DNA of 64,000 nucleotides. It comes from Bradyrhizobium sp. CCBAU 51765 (GTDB lineage Bacteria; Pseudomonadota; Alphaproteobacteria; Rhizobiales; Xanthobacteraceae). Made by a program: the position numbers and the translations under genes. Where the stretch lies: assembly GCF_015291725.1 (NCBI RefSeq), contig NZ_CP030038.1:4267001-4331000 (forward strand). Direction: 5' to 3'. The notes under the pieces are model-generated. The model saw only the letters and a program-made list of their open reading frames with translations, searched no databases and was not told the DNA's origin. Below are positions 36,422 through 47,410 of this stretch, piece after piece. Position 1 is the first letter of the stretch; the number at the start of each line of letters is the position of its first letter.

Positions 36422-37236
36422 TGACCGCGCGCGACCTCTTCACCTTCCGCAACAGGCATTTCACGGCAGCCGTCGGCATCACCGCCGCGATCCTCATCGT
36501 GACCGCGATCGGCGGCTTCATCGTGCTGCCTTTCGCCCAGCCCTGGGTCCAGTTCGCCAATGTCTGGGATGCGATCTGCAGCGCCGCCGGACTGCCGCAG
36601 CGGGCGGCGACGGTGGCGGCGCCGGAGCAGACCAGGCGCCTGTCCGAGGTCGTGCTCACCTCCTCCACGCTGGCGCGCCCGAACCAGGAGGCCATCGGCC
36701 GCGGCGCCACGCTGGCGCAACGCTGCGCCATCTGCCACGGCCCGACCGGCATCAGCCGCGCGGACTCGCCGAACCTCGCGGGTCAGTATGCGGCGGTGAT
36801 CTACAAGGAGCTGCACGATTTCCGCTCCGGCGCGCGCACCAATGCCGTGATGTCGCCATTTGCAGTCAACCTGACCGACCAGGAGATTGCCGACCTGTCG
36901 ATGTACTACGCCTATCTGCCGCGGCTGCCGGCCTACCACCCGACGCCGCAGCTGCCGAAACCCAACATCGTCATTTATGGCGCGCCGATGCGCGGAATCG
37001 CGCCCTGCGGCTCCTGCCATGGCAGCCTCGATAACAAGATCGGCAGCCCGTGGCTGGAGGGGCAGTCCGAGGCCTACATGAAGGCGCAGCTCCAGGCCTT
37101 CGCCTCCGGTGAACGGCGCAACGATATTAGCCAGCAGATGCGCAACATCGCGCGCGCGATGACGCCGCAGGAGATCGATCAGGCCGCGGCATACTACGCC
37201 TCGCAGCCGCCGGATGTGGTGAAGGCGGTGGACTGA
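36421..37236 (+). CDS. Membrane-anchored diheme cytochrome c
   Basis: 271 residues. An uncleaved N-terminal helix (VGITAAILIVTAIGGFIVL, residues about 18-38) anchors two cytochrome domains with motifs CAICHG and CGSCHG. It overlaps the oxidase subunit I stop by one base, so it is very likely the direct electron donor or an integral subunit of the oxidase, comparable to anchored cytochromes of caa3 or cbb3 enzymes. Last gene of the cluster; a palindromic element follows. Confidence 0.92.
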   Translation: MTARDLFTFRNRHFTAAVGITAAILIVTAIGGFIVLPFAQPWVQFANVWDAICSAAGLPQRAATVAAPEQTRRLSEVVLTSSTLARPNQEAIGRGATLAQRCAICHGPTGISRADSPNLAGQYAAVIYKELHDFRSGARTNAVMSPFAVNLTDQEIADLSMYYAYLPRLPAYHPTPQLPKPNIVIYGAPMRGIAPCGSCHGSLDNKIGSPWLEGQSEAYMKAQLQAFASGERRNDISQQMRNIARAMTPQEIDQAAAYYASQPPDVVKAVD

Positions 37237-37249
37237 GGAAGGTCTCGTG

Positions 37250-37298
37250 CCCCGGACGCAGCGCAGCGCTCCTTCAGCGGTGCGCTGCAGAGCCGGGG
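37250..37298. terminator. Palindromic element after the oxidase cluster
   Basis: CCCCGG (37250-37255) and GCAGCGCA (37258-37265) pair with TGCGCTGC (37281-37288) and CCGGGG (37293-37298). It begins 13 bases after the cytochrome stop and can act as terminator; it also resembles the dispersed CCCCGGACGCAGCGCAGC-type repeats of Bradyrhizobium (from memory). Confidence 0.6.
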
Positions 37299-37396
37299 CC
37301 CATCGATCGAGTGAGGAGTCTGTCGCTATGGGTTCCGGCTCTGCGCAGCAACGCTAGTCTAAGGGCGTTGCAGCGCGTCTGGGACACGAGAGCTAC

Positions 37397-37879
37397 CTAC
37401 GTCGACGCCAGCTTCGGCCGGCCGTAGATCGCGTCTGCGCGCTTTTCAAACGCGGTGGAGAACCGCGCGAACGCGGCGTCGAACATCGAGCCCATCAGCA
37501 TCGCCAGCATGCGGCTCCTGAACTCGTAGGCGAGAAAGAATCCGACGTCGCAAACGCCCTCACTCCCCTCTTGGCCCTTGGGCTCGAAGGTCCAGCGGTT
37601 TTCGAGGTTGCTGAAGGGACCTTGCAGATACTCGACCAGGATCTTCAGGTTGGCGCGATCGAGCGTCACGCGGCTGGTGAAGGATTCCTTGACCAGCTTG
37701 AACGACACCGTCATGTCGGCGACCAGCACCTCGGTGCCGTCCGGCTTGGCCATGCGCTGGCGGACCTTCAGCGCGCTGCACAGCGGCACGAATTCCGGGT
37801 AGCGCTCGACGTCGGCGACCAGATCGAACATCTCGGATGCGCTGTGATTGACACGGCGCTTGCTGGAAAAACGGGGCAT
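37397..37879 (-). CDS. COQ10/RatA-like START-domain protein
   Basis: 160 residues of the polyketide-cyclase/SRPBCC lipid-binding fold, beginning with MPRFSSKRRVNHSASEMFDLVADVERYPEFVPLC, the diagnostic start of the COQ10/RatA group (shown here in part: SASEMFDLVADVERYPEF). It likely binds ubiquinone or a related lipid in respiration; the E. coli RatA name comes from a claimed toxin role. It starts 6 bases after lipA and is probably co-transcribed, as in many alphaproteobacteria. Confidence 0.9.
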   Translation of the reverse strand: MPRFSSKRRVNHSASEMFDLVADVERYPEFVPLCSALKVRQRMAKPDGTEVLVADMTVSFKLVKESFTSRVTLDRANLKILVEYLQGPFSNLENRWTFEPKGQEGSEGVCDVGFFLAYEFRSRMLAMLMGSMFDAAFARFSTAFEKRADAIYGRPKLAST

Positions 37880-37885
37880 ATCGGT

Positions 37886-38842
37886 TCAGTGGGCGTTAGC
37901 TGCCCGCGCGGCCTTCAGTCTCGCAAAGTCCTCGCCGGCATGATGCGACGAGCGGGTCAGCGGGCTCGCCGACACCATCAGGTAGCCCTTGGTGTAGGCG
38001 ACCTTCTCGTAAGACGAAAACTCGTCCGGCGGCACGTATCGCATCACGGCGTGGTGCTTGCGGGTCGGCTGGAGGTACTGGCCGATGGTCAGGAAGTCGA
38101 CCTCTGCCGAACGCAGATCGTCCATCACCTGGAGCACCTCGTGGCGCTCCTCGCCGAGGCCCACCATGATGCCGGATTTGGTGAAGATGGTGGGATCGAG
38201 CTCCTTGACCCGCTGCAACAGCCGGATCGAATGGAAATAGCGCGCGCCGGGCCGCACCGTGAGATAGCGCGACGGCACCGTCTCGAGATTGTGGTTGAAC
38301 ACGTCGGGCTTCGCCGCGACCACGACCTCGAGGGCCCCCTCCTTGCGCAGGAAATCCGGCGTCAGAATCTCGATCGTGGTCGAGGGGCACGCGGCCCGGA
38401 TCGCGCGGATGGTCTGGGCGAAGTGCTCGGCGCCGCCGTCGGCGAGGTCGTCGCGGTCGACGGAGGTGATGACGATATGAGCAAGGCCGAGCTTGGCCAC
38501 CGCCTCGGCGACGTTCTGCGGTTCGGCCGCATCCAGCGCATTCGGCAGGCCGGTCTTGACGTTGCAGAAGGCGCAGGCGCGGGTGCAGGTATCACCCATG
38601 ATCATGAAGGTCGCGTGCTTCTTGTCCCAGCACTCGCCGATGTTCGGGCAGCCCGCCTCCTCGCATACCGTGTGCAGACCGTTCGCCCGCACGATGTTGC
38701 GGGTGTCGGCATAGCCGCGGGTGTTGGGCGCGCGCACGCGGATCCAGTCCGGCTTCGGCGGCGAAGCGGAATCAGGCCGGTTCACCTTTTCGGGGTGGCG
38801 CGGGCGCAGCGGGTTCGAGATGGTATCGACAATAACGACCAT
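37886..38842 (-). CDS. lipA: Lipoyl synthase LipA
   Basis: 318-residue radical-SAM enzyme inserting two sulfurs into octanoyl groups. The auxiliary cluster motif is CEEAGCPNIGEC and the radical-SAM motif CTRACAFCNV; the C-terminal RSSHHAGEDF with its serine ligand is present. All key residues intact and of normal length. It makes active lipoyl groups for pyruvate and 2-oxoglutarate dehydrogenases and the glycine cleavage system. Confidence 0.98.
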   Translation of the reverse strand: MVVIVDTISNPLRPRHPEKVNRPDSASPPKPDWIRVRAPNTRGYADTRNIVRANGLHTVCEEAGCPNIGECWDKKHATFMIMGDTCTRACAFCNVKTGLPNALDAAEPQNVAEAVAKLGLAHIVITSVDRDDLADGGAEHFAQTIRAIRAACPSTTIEILTPDFLRKEGALEVVVAAKPDVFNHNLETVPSRYLTVRPGARYFHSIRLLQRVKELDPTIFTKSGIMVGLGEERHEVLQVMDDLRSAEVDFLTIGQYLQPTRKHHAVMRYVPPDEFSSYEKVAYTKGYLMVSASPLTRSSHHAGEDFARLKAARAANAH

Positions 38843-38972
38843 GGGGTGTCCGGTCTGTTCAGGTCCTACCTAATCGGTCTGGCTGCCTGCCGCAACCCGG
38901 CTCGCGCCGCTTTAGGGAACATGGCAGATATGGGCAATATCCTGCTCTGTTCTCAGGCGATTCTCATCTCGA

Positions 38973-39575
38973 ATGGCTCCAATCTCGAAGGCATCCACAC
39001 CGCGGCTCGGCAAGCAGCTGAAGCGGACCTTTTTCGGCCGCAGCGTCCACGAGGTCGCCCCCGACCTGATCGGCGCGACCATGCTGGTCAATGGTGTCGG
39101 CGGGATCATCGTTGAGGTCGAGGCCTATCATCATACCGACCCGGCGGCACACTCCTATCGTGGGCCGACGCCGCGGAACCAAGTGATGTTCGGCCCGCCT
39201 GGCTTTGCCTATGTCTATCGCTCCTACGGCATCCACTGGTGCGTGAACTTCGTTTGCGAGGAGGAAGGCTCGGCCAGCGCCGTGCTGATCCGCGCACTGG
39301 AGCCGACGCACGGCCTGGCTGCGATGCGCCGGCGCCGGCATCTCCAGGATGCGCATACGCTGTGCTCAGGGCCGGGCAAGCTGACCGAAGCGCTCGGAAT
39401 CACCATCGCGCACAACGCGCTGCCGCTGGACCGTCCGCCAATCGCTCTGCATGCGCGCACCGAGGATGTCGAGGTCGCGACCGGCATCCGCATCGGCATC
39501 ACCAAGGCGGTCGAACTGCCCTGGCGCTACGGCGTCAAGGGCTCGAAGTTTCTGAGCAAGCCGTTTCCGAAGTGA
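38973..39575 (+). CDS. mpg: 3-methyladenine DNA glycosylase (AAG/MPG family)
   Basis: 200 residues. Family motifs are VEVEAYHHTDPAAHSYRGPTPRN (in part EAYHHTDPAAHSYRG, with catalytic Glu), FGPPGFAYVYRSYGIHWCVN and LCSGPGKLTEALGI. It removes alkylated purines in base-excision repair. It is divergent from lipA with a 130-base gap. Following it is a dispersed palindromic repeat. Confidence 0.95.
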   Translation: MAPISKASTPRLGKQLKRTFFGRSVHEVAPDLIGATMLVNGVGGIIVEVEAYHHTDPAAHSYRGPTPRNQVMFGPPGFAYVYRSYGIHWCVNFVCEEEGSASAVLIRALEPTHGLAAMRRRRHLQDAHTLCSGPGKLTEALGITIAHNALPLDRPPIALHARTEDVEVATGIRIGITKAVELPWRYGVKGSKFLSKPFPK

Positions 39576-39577
39576 TC

Positions 39578-39678
39578 GTCATTCCGGGGCGATGCGAAGC
39601 ATCGAACTCTGGTGCGCAATTGCGCACCTGAGAATCGCGAGATTCCGGGTCTGGTCCTGCGGACCATCCCGGAATGAC
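39578..39678. repeat. Palindromic dispersed repeat, GTCATTCCGGG family, copy 1
   Basis: GTCATTCCGGG (39578-39588) is matched by the exact reverse complement CCCGGAATGAC (39668-39678). Inside are a perfect 16-base palindrome GTGCGCAATTGCGCAC (39612-39627) and GATGC-GAA-GCATC. It lies between the mpg stop and the convergent valS stop. A relative is at 49893-49995. Confidence 0.85.
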
Positions 39679-39685
39679 TGAAACC

Positions 39686-42562
<2,877 letters not shown>

Positions 42563-42687
42563 GGGGCTGCTAGAAAGCCGCGCGAGGGGGCCAAGTCAAC
42601 GAAAAGGTCAGCGCACGGGCTTCCGGCCCGGTCAACGAGCCCAATATGGCGTACGAGCGGGGCTATATCGGGGCCGCACGGCCCTTC

Positions 42688-43458
42688 TCAGCGGCCGCCG
42701 CGCGAGACTCGCTCGATTTCGGCCTTCACGATGCGTTCAACGAGGCCCGGCAGGTTGTCGTCGAGCCAGGACTTCAGCATCGGCCGCAGCATCTCCTTGA
42801 CCAAATCCTCCAGCGTCCGTGCATTGCTGCTGAGCACCGTATGGGCCAGGGAATTGAAGGCGGATTCGACCGCGGAGACGGTCGATTGCGCGAGGATCGG
42901 CTGCTGCGGCGGCAGCGGCGGGGCGTCAAAGTCCACCGGCGCGTAGGCCGGCGGCGGCGTAAGCCGCGGCGGGGGCGACGATTCGGCGAATTCGAGATCG
43001 TCGCGCGGCTCGACCTTGCGGAAGCTGGGCGGCGGCGGAGGCGGTGTCGGATCCACCGCCATCTCGTCCGTCAATTCGAGTACGTCGGGTTCTGGTTCCG
43101 GCTCCGGCTCGGGAGCGCGGACCTCGGGCGCGGGTGTGGCGGCGTCGAGCCCCGCCAGCAGCGCGTCGATATCGTCCTGGTTGTTGGTGGCGTCCGCCGC
43201 GGGCGCGGGTGGCGGCGGCGGAGCCGGCTTCGCAACTGGCGGCGCCGGCTTCTCGGCAGCAGGTTTTGCGGGCGCGACCTTGGATGGCGGAATGTCGTTC
43301 ATGGCCTGCGGCTTCGGCGGCGTCGCGGGGGCTGCGGCCTTCTCGGGCTTGGCGGCCTCAGCAGGCGGGGGCTTTGCCTCATCGTCGGCAATGATGCGCC
43401 GGATCGAGGCCAGAATCTCCTCCATCGAGGGTTCTGTGACCTTTGCAGGCTGCGTCAT
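42688..43458 (-). CDS. popZ: Polar organizing protein PopZ
   Basis: 256 residues with the three PopZ parts: N-terminal helix (EPSMEEILASIRRIIADDE), a long Pro/Ala/Glu-rich disordered middle (about residues 30-165), and the C-terminal oligomerising helices (TLEDLVKEMLRPMLKSWLDDNLPGLVERIV). In Caulobacter it forms a polar matrix that anchors the chromosome centromere. The ATG at 43458 is used over a GTG at 43470. The location just upstream of valS is conserved in alphaproteobacteria. Confidence 0.95.
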   Translation of the reverse strand: MTQPAKVTEPSMEEILASIRRIIADDEAKPPPAEAAKPEKAAAPATPPKPQAMNDIPPSKVAPAKPAAEKPAPPVAKPAPPPPPAPAADATNNQDDIDALLAGLDAATPAPEVRAPEPEPEPEPDVLELTDEMAVDPTPPPPPPSFRKVEPRDDLEFAESSPPPRLTPPPAYAPVDFDAPPLPPQQPILAQSTVSAVESAFNSLAHTVLSSNARTLEDLVKEMLRPMLKSWLDDNLPGLVERIVKAEIERVSRGGR

Positions 43459-43760
43459 CTCCGACTCCACATCATCAACGCCCTCGCATGCGTTGTTTTA
43501 CACCAAGCACGGCAGGATTGGCCGGTTCCGCAACGGGAGGCCCGTCATTTTCGCCGCGGCAGCCCGACTTGTCCCCAGATCACGGCTCAATGTGCAGCGG
43601 TGCGCCCTGCCCCCCGCACTCAAGCGTTACGCACACGACATCAACGCGGGCGAATCGACCCGCATCATCTTGGCAAGGCTATGTCAGGGATTTTGGCGAT
43701 TGCAAGCAAAGCACCGGTCGACCTCGGCTATTCGCGAGGTCGACCGGATGATTTCGGGAA
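43459..43760. other. tolC-popZ intergenic region
   Basis: 302 bases with no gene. It contains the tolC terminator hairpin at 43714-43747 and presumably the popZ promoter in its left half. Confidence 0.5.
43714..43747 (-). terminator. Terminator hairpin of tolC
   Basis: CCGGTCGACCTCG (43714-43726) and its exact reverse complement (43735-43747) form a 13-bp stem with an 8-base loop, 13 bases after the tolC stop on the minus strand, followed by TGCTTTGCTTGC, moderately T-rich. Confidence 0.75.
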
Positions 43761-45146
43761 TCAGCGCCCGTCGGGCGTACGCACGCCGGCCCAGCTGTCG
43801 CGTACCTGATGATAGTGAACGCTGGGGTCGTAGGTTGTGGTCCGCAGACCAAGCACCTGCGGCGACAAACGGCCGATGGTACTGAGGACCCTGTAGGAAT
43901 TCACAACGCGATCATGCTGCGCGTTCACGAGATTGATGCGGGCGTTGACCAGCGCCTGCTGCGCATTGAGAACGTCGAGCGTGGTGCGCTGCCCGGCCTT
44001 TGCTTCCTCGCGCACACCGTTCAGCGCGATCTCGGATGCTGTCACCTGGGCTTGTGCGGACGTCACCTGCGCTTTGGATGCCTGGAGCAGGCCCCAGGCA
44101 GATGCGGTGTCGGCGCGAGCCTGGTCACGAGTCTGATCGAGCGTGAGACGCTGCTGGGCCAGCGACTCCTTGGATTGTCGGATCAGGGAATATTCGGAGC
44201 CGCCCGCGTAGAGCTGCCACGAAGCTTGCGCGACTGCGGAGGCGCTGAACGCCCTGTTTTGAATCAAGGACTGTTCGTTTGCCTGCTGGGCGGTCGCCTG
44301 CAAAGTGACCGTCGGCAGCAGCGCGCCTTCATTGATCTTCACGCTCATATAAGCGACGTCGATGCCGAACATCGCTGCTGTGACGGTCGGGTTCTCAGTA
44401 AGCGCAAGATCGATCGCTCTTGCCAGCGACGGCGGCAGCAAACGATCCACCGGCGAGCCGGGCGCAAGGTTGACAGGGTCGTTGCCGATCACACGGCGAT
44501 AGGTCGCGCGCGTCGCCGTCAGCGTGGCCTCGGACTGCTGCTCCAGCGTTCGCCCTGCAGCCAACTGCGCTTCCGATTGCGCCACGTCAGTGCGAGTGAC
44601 TTCGCCGACGTTGAAGCGGTCGCGGGTCTGCTTCAACGTCTGCTCGAGCACCCGGACGTTGCTCTTGTTGACCTCGACCGTCGCCGAATCGCGCAGATAA
44701 TCCATGTACGTCTGCGCCGCCAAGAACAGGACACTCTGCTCGAGATTGCGCAGCCCCTCGCGCGCGCCGGAGACCTGATGCTCTGCGCCCCGAACCCGGT
44801 TGGCGGTTTGGTTGCCGTTGTACAGAGACTGCTGAATGGTAAGGGCGGAGCTGCGGGGGACGGTGGTCCCGTTGATTGGTGCGGTGCCCGGCGCGCTCAA
44901 TATGTCCTGATATTGATAGCCGGCGCTCGCGGTCAGCGAAACTCTCGGGCGATATCCGGACAGTGCCTGAGGCACGTTTTCGTCGGTCACACGCACCTGG
45001 GCGCGCTGCGCGTTGAGTTGCGGATTGTCCTGATAGGCGCGCACCAGCGCGCCTTCCATGGTCTCCGCCAAGGCAGGCGTCGGCCCGGCAAGCGCCAGCA
45101 GCAGGACCGAAACCGCAGCTCCGGTGAAGAGCTTCACCCCATGCAT
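43761..45146 (-). CDS. tolC: TolC-family outer-membrane channel protein
   Basis: 461 residues with a signal peptide (hydrophobic stretch after MHGVKLFTG, cut near PALAE). The two repeated halves with long helices are clear: the segment AYQDNPQLNAQRAQVRVTDE opens the first and DLALTENPTVTAAMFGIDVA opens the second. It is the exit duct for type I secretion and RND efflux. It stands alone, not in a pump operon, as expected for a shared TolC. Confidence 0.93.
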   Translation of the reverse strand: MHGVKLFTGAAVSVLLLALAGPTPALAETMEGALVRAYQDNPQLNAQRAQVRVTDENVPQALSGYRPRVSLTASAGYQYQDILSAPGTAPINGTTVPRSSALTIQQSLYNGNQTANRVRGAEHQVSGAREGLRNLEQSVLFLAAQTYMDYLRDSATVEVNKSNVRVLEQTLKQTRDRFNVGEVTRTDVAQSEAQLAAGRTLEQQSEATLTATRATYRRVIGNDPVNLAPGSPVDRLLPPSLARAIDLALTENPTVTAAMFGIDVAYMSVKINEGALLPTVTLQATAQQANEQSLIQNRAFSASAVAQASWQLYAGGSEYSLIRQSKESLAQQRLTLDQTRDQARADTASAWGLLQASKAQVTSAQAQVTASEIALNGVREEAKAGQRTTLDVLNAQQALVNARINLVNAQHDRVVNSYRVLSTIGRLSPQVLGLRTTTYDPSVHYHQVRDSWAGVRTPDGR

Positions 45147-45349
45147 CCCTTAAATTCCGTTCATCTAACGCCCACCCCGTGCCCACGAGGTGGGTTTACC
45201 GTCTACGAGGAGTCGTCGCCCCGCTGCAACATAGGACGGGGGCGAGCGCGACGGAACTACCTGAGGGTGGTTCTCAGCGGAAACTCTTCACGTGCAGCAT
45301 CCCTGCCACACTTCTGATTCGGAACGGGATTTTGGCGGGCTTTGGCCCG

Positions 45350-46018
45350 TCAGAACACGAAGGCGGCGGCCCGTTCCAGCCCGGGAAGGACCGGGGCCGC
45401 GGCATCGAACAGGGCCCGATGGCCGAATTCACCGTGGGTACGGGTCACGATCATGGCCCGCGGCGGCCTGGATTCGGCCGACACCCCCACCAGACGCCCC
45501 CCCTCCTTCAGCTGCCCGAGCAGGGCTTCCGGCATCACCTCGGCCGCTCCGTTGAGGACGATGACGTCATAGGGAGCGGCAGAAGGCTCTCCTTCAGGGC
45601 ATGCCGCCACCGCCACCCGGCAGGTGACATTGGCAAGCCCCAGGGCGGTGAAGGCGTCCTTGGCTTTCGTGGCCAAGGCCGAATCGCACTCGGTCGCGAC
45701 GACCTGCCGCGCAAGCTTGGCGGTCAGCGCGGCGAGGTACCCCGTGGCGCAGCCGACGACCAGCACGCTGTCGCCCTCGCCGATTTCGGCGGCCTGAAGC
45801 AGCTTGCCGGTGAGCGCCGGCTTGATCAGGAACCGCTTGGCGCCGCCTTCGCTCACGTCGAGGTCGAGATCGAGATAGGCCAGCGCCTGCCGGGCGGCAG
45901 GCACGAAGGCCTCGCGCGGAACCGTGAGCATGGCATCGAGAACACGACGATCGGTGACGTCATTGGTGCGCACCTGGCCATCGACCATGTTCTGGCGCGC
46001 GGTCGAGAAACCGGACAT
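45350..46018 (-). CDS. pcm: Protein-L-isoaspartate O-methyltransferase-like protein
   Basis: 222 residues. SAM-binding motif I reads VLVVGCATGYLAALTAKLA, followed by VATECDSALA. The Pcm pattern MVDGQVRTNDVTDRRVLDAM and PREAFVP places it in the alphaproteobacterial Pcm-like group that repeatedly sits next to tolC. Canonical Pcm has VLEIGTGSGYQ, so the glycine motif is altered (GCATGY) and activity on isoaspartate is uncertain. The ATG at 46018 is chosen. A short GC hairpin CGGGC-TTTG-GCCCG lies directly after the stop. Confidence 0.85.
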   Translation of the reverse strand: MSGFSTARQNMVDGQVRTNDVTDRRVLDAMLTVPREAFVPAARQALAYLDLDLDVSEGGAKRFLIKPALTGKLLQAAEIGEGDSVLVVGCATGYLAALTAKLARQVVATECDSALATKAKDAFTALGLANVTCRVAVAACPEGEPSAAPYDVIVLNGAAEVMPEALLGQLKEGGRLVGVSAESRPPRAMIVTRTHGEFGHRALFDAAAPVLPGLERAAAFVF

Positions 46019-46157
46019 TTGCAGACCCTGCAATGCGGACAATGCCGCGGAAGAAATTCGCGGCATCTTTGGAGCATGCTCGGTCAAAACGCAACATGGC
46101 CGTTGGCCCCGGGAGACCAAGGCTTCCGCAACTGCCCAATCGGAGGGTCGACCAGTC

Positions 46158-46337
46158 CTACTCGATCGCCACCGCGAGGCGGCCGATCAGAGCGGCGACC
46201 TCGTCCAGCCGTGCCGAATCCGGCGTCTCGACCGCGCGCGCCAGACGGGCGATGCATTCGTCGTCGCTGAGTTCGGGAACGTCGGCCGGCAGAATCGAGG
46301 GGGCCATGAGAGAACGGTCAGCCTGGATGTCTGGCAT
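46158..46337 (-). CDS. Small hypothetical protein, 59 residues
   Basis: An acidic helical small protein (PELSDDECIARLARAVETPDSARLDEV). The ATG at 46337 is used; the frame could extend to 46433 but that part is Arg/Trp-rich and not convincing. No family recognised. It lies between tRNA-Asn and the pcm-like gene. Confidence 0.45.
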   Translation of the reverse strand: MPDIQADRSLMAPSILPADVPELSDDECIARLARAVETPDSARLDEVAALIGRLAVAIE

Positions 46338-46547
46338 CGAATGAGCTCCGTAAATGTCCGGCGGGTCGATGCTCGATTCGAATTGAGTCGATTTGGCGCC
46401 GTCCACATGGCGCCACCGCGCCCGCGCGCACATCTGTTCAACCGTGATTCCACGCTGGATTACGGAGGCCGTGCTTCAAAGTCAGACGAAGAAGATCGCG
46501 CGCCGCATGAGGATGCGGGCATAAGCTACTGAGTTGTCAGTAGAATT

Positions 46548-46622
46548 TGGCTCCCCGGGCTGGATTCGAACCAGCGACCATCCGATTAACAGTCGGATGC
46601 TCTACCGCTGAGCTACCGAGGA
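46548..46622 (-). tRNA. tRNA-Asn (GTT)
   Basis: 75 bases including encoded CCA. On the minus strand the acceptor TCCTCGG pairs with CCGGGGA (one G-T pair), the anticodon arm ATCCGACTGTTAATCGGAT holds GTT, and the T arm CTGGTTCGAATCCAG is canonical. Confidence 0.97.
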
Positions 46623-47013
46623 AAAGGCGAACCGTTCGTTCGCGCGCGGCTGCGTATAACAAAGCCGCTTGCGCTTGCAAAGGACGAATTCGTCATCATC
46701 CGCAACGCGCCTTGAGGAAGGTCTGGAACGGTTCCTCCTTCAGGGACTTTCCGAGGATGGGTTCTGGATTGCTTGCGCAACGCTCGCAACGACGAAGCTC
46801 GAAGCAATGCCTTCTCTCCAGCGACGCAAATCTTCGGTTGCAGACACACGTGCGCTGCCTCGCGGCTTGTCTCGCCCGAGCTTTGCTGCATCTTGACACC
46901 CCTCGTCAGTCAGAGGGCGCAGGGAAGACCGGCTGCCGGCCGGGCACCCACGCTCCACTGTGCGAAGGTTGCGCTACTTGTAGTCCTGTTGGCGCCATCG
47001 AGGCTGCGGACGA
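46623..47013. other. Gene-free stretch with repeat copy B
   Basis: 391 bases between tRNA-Asn and ridA. It carries the repeat at 46860-46977. The left part shows nothing recognisable. Confidence 0.55.
46860..46977 (-). repeat. Dispersed repeat, copy B (118 bases)
   Basis: Reverse-complement match of copy A at 31787-31903, about 15 kb away, ending abruptly before the ridA stop region. Differences are a few substitutions and one small indel (GAGGGGTGTCAAG here against GAGGGGGGCAAG). Confidence 0.9.
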
Positions 47014-47397
47014 TCACGGCCGCCGGCACACCAGATCGATCTCGATCAGCGCGTCGTAGGCAAGCCCGGTCACGCCGACGCAGGTGCGGGCCGGCAGGCG
47101 GTCCGGTGCGAAGAACGTTCGGTAGGTCTCGTTCATGGCCGCATAGTCCTCCTTGAAGCGGGTCAGATACACGCGCGTCATCACGACGTGCTCGAGGCCG
47201 AGATCGAGGCCGGCAAGGACCACCTTCAAATTCTCCATCACCGCGCGGGTCTGCGCGACGATGCCCTCGGGCAGCACGCCCGGCGTCCGCGGCGTATCGG
47301 GCATCTGACCGGTCACGAAGACGAAGCCATCGGTTTCGACCGCATGGCTGAAAGGCGCGACCGGCTTCGGTCCGCCGCTGATCATGTGGAATTTCAC
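47014..47397 (-). CDS. ridA: RidA family deaminase
   Basis: 127 residues of the YjgF/YER057c/UK114 family. Motifs are PFSHAVETDGFVFVTGQMP, the Asn/Lys region ENLKVVLAGLDLGLEHVV, and a final RTCVGVTGLAYDALIEID where canonical RidA has R-x-C/A-V and a Glu. It clears reactive enamine/imine compounds or acts on a related intermediate. It lies 13 bases after the AraC-amidase fusion and is last in the amide operon. Confidence 0.92.
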   Translation of the reverse strand: MKFHMISGGPKPVAPFSHAVETDGFVFVTGQMPDTPRTPGVLPEGIVAQTRAVMENLKVVLAGLDLGLEHVVMTRVYLTRFKEDYAAMNETYRTFFAPDRLPARTCVGVTGLAYDALIEIDLVCRRP

Positions 47398-47410
47398 TTG
47401 AGTGTCCTTG

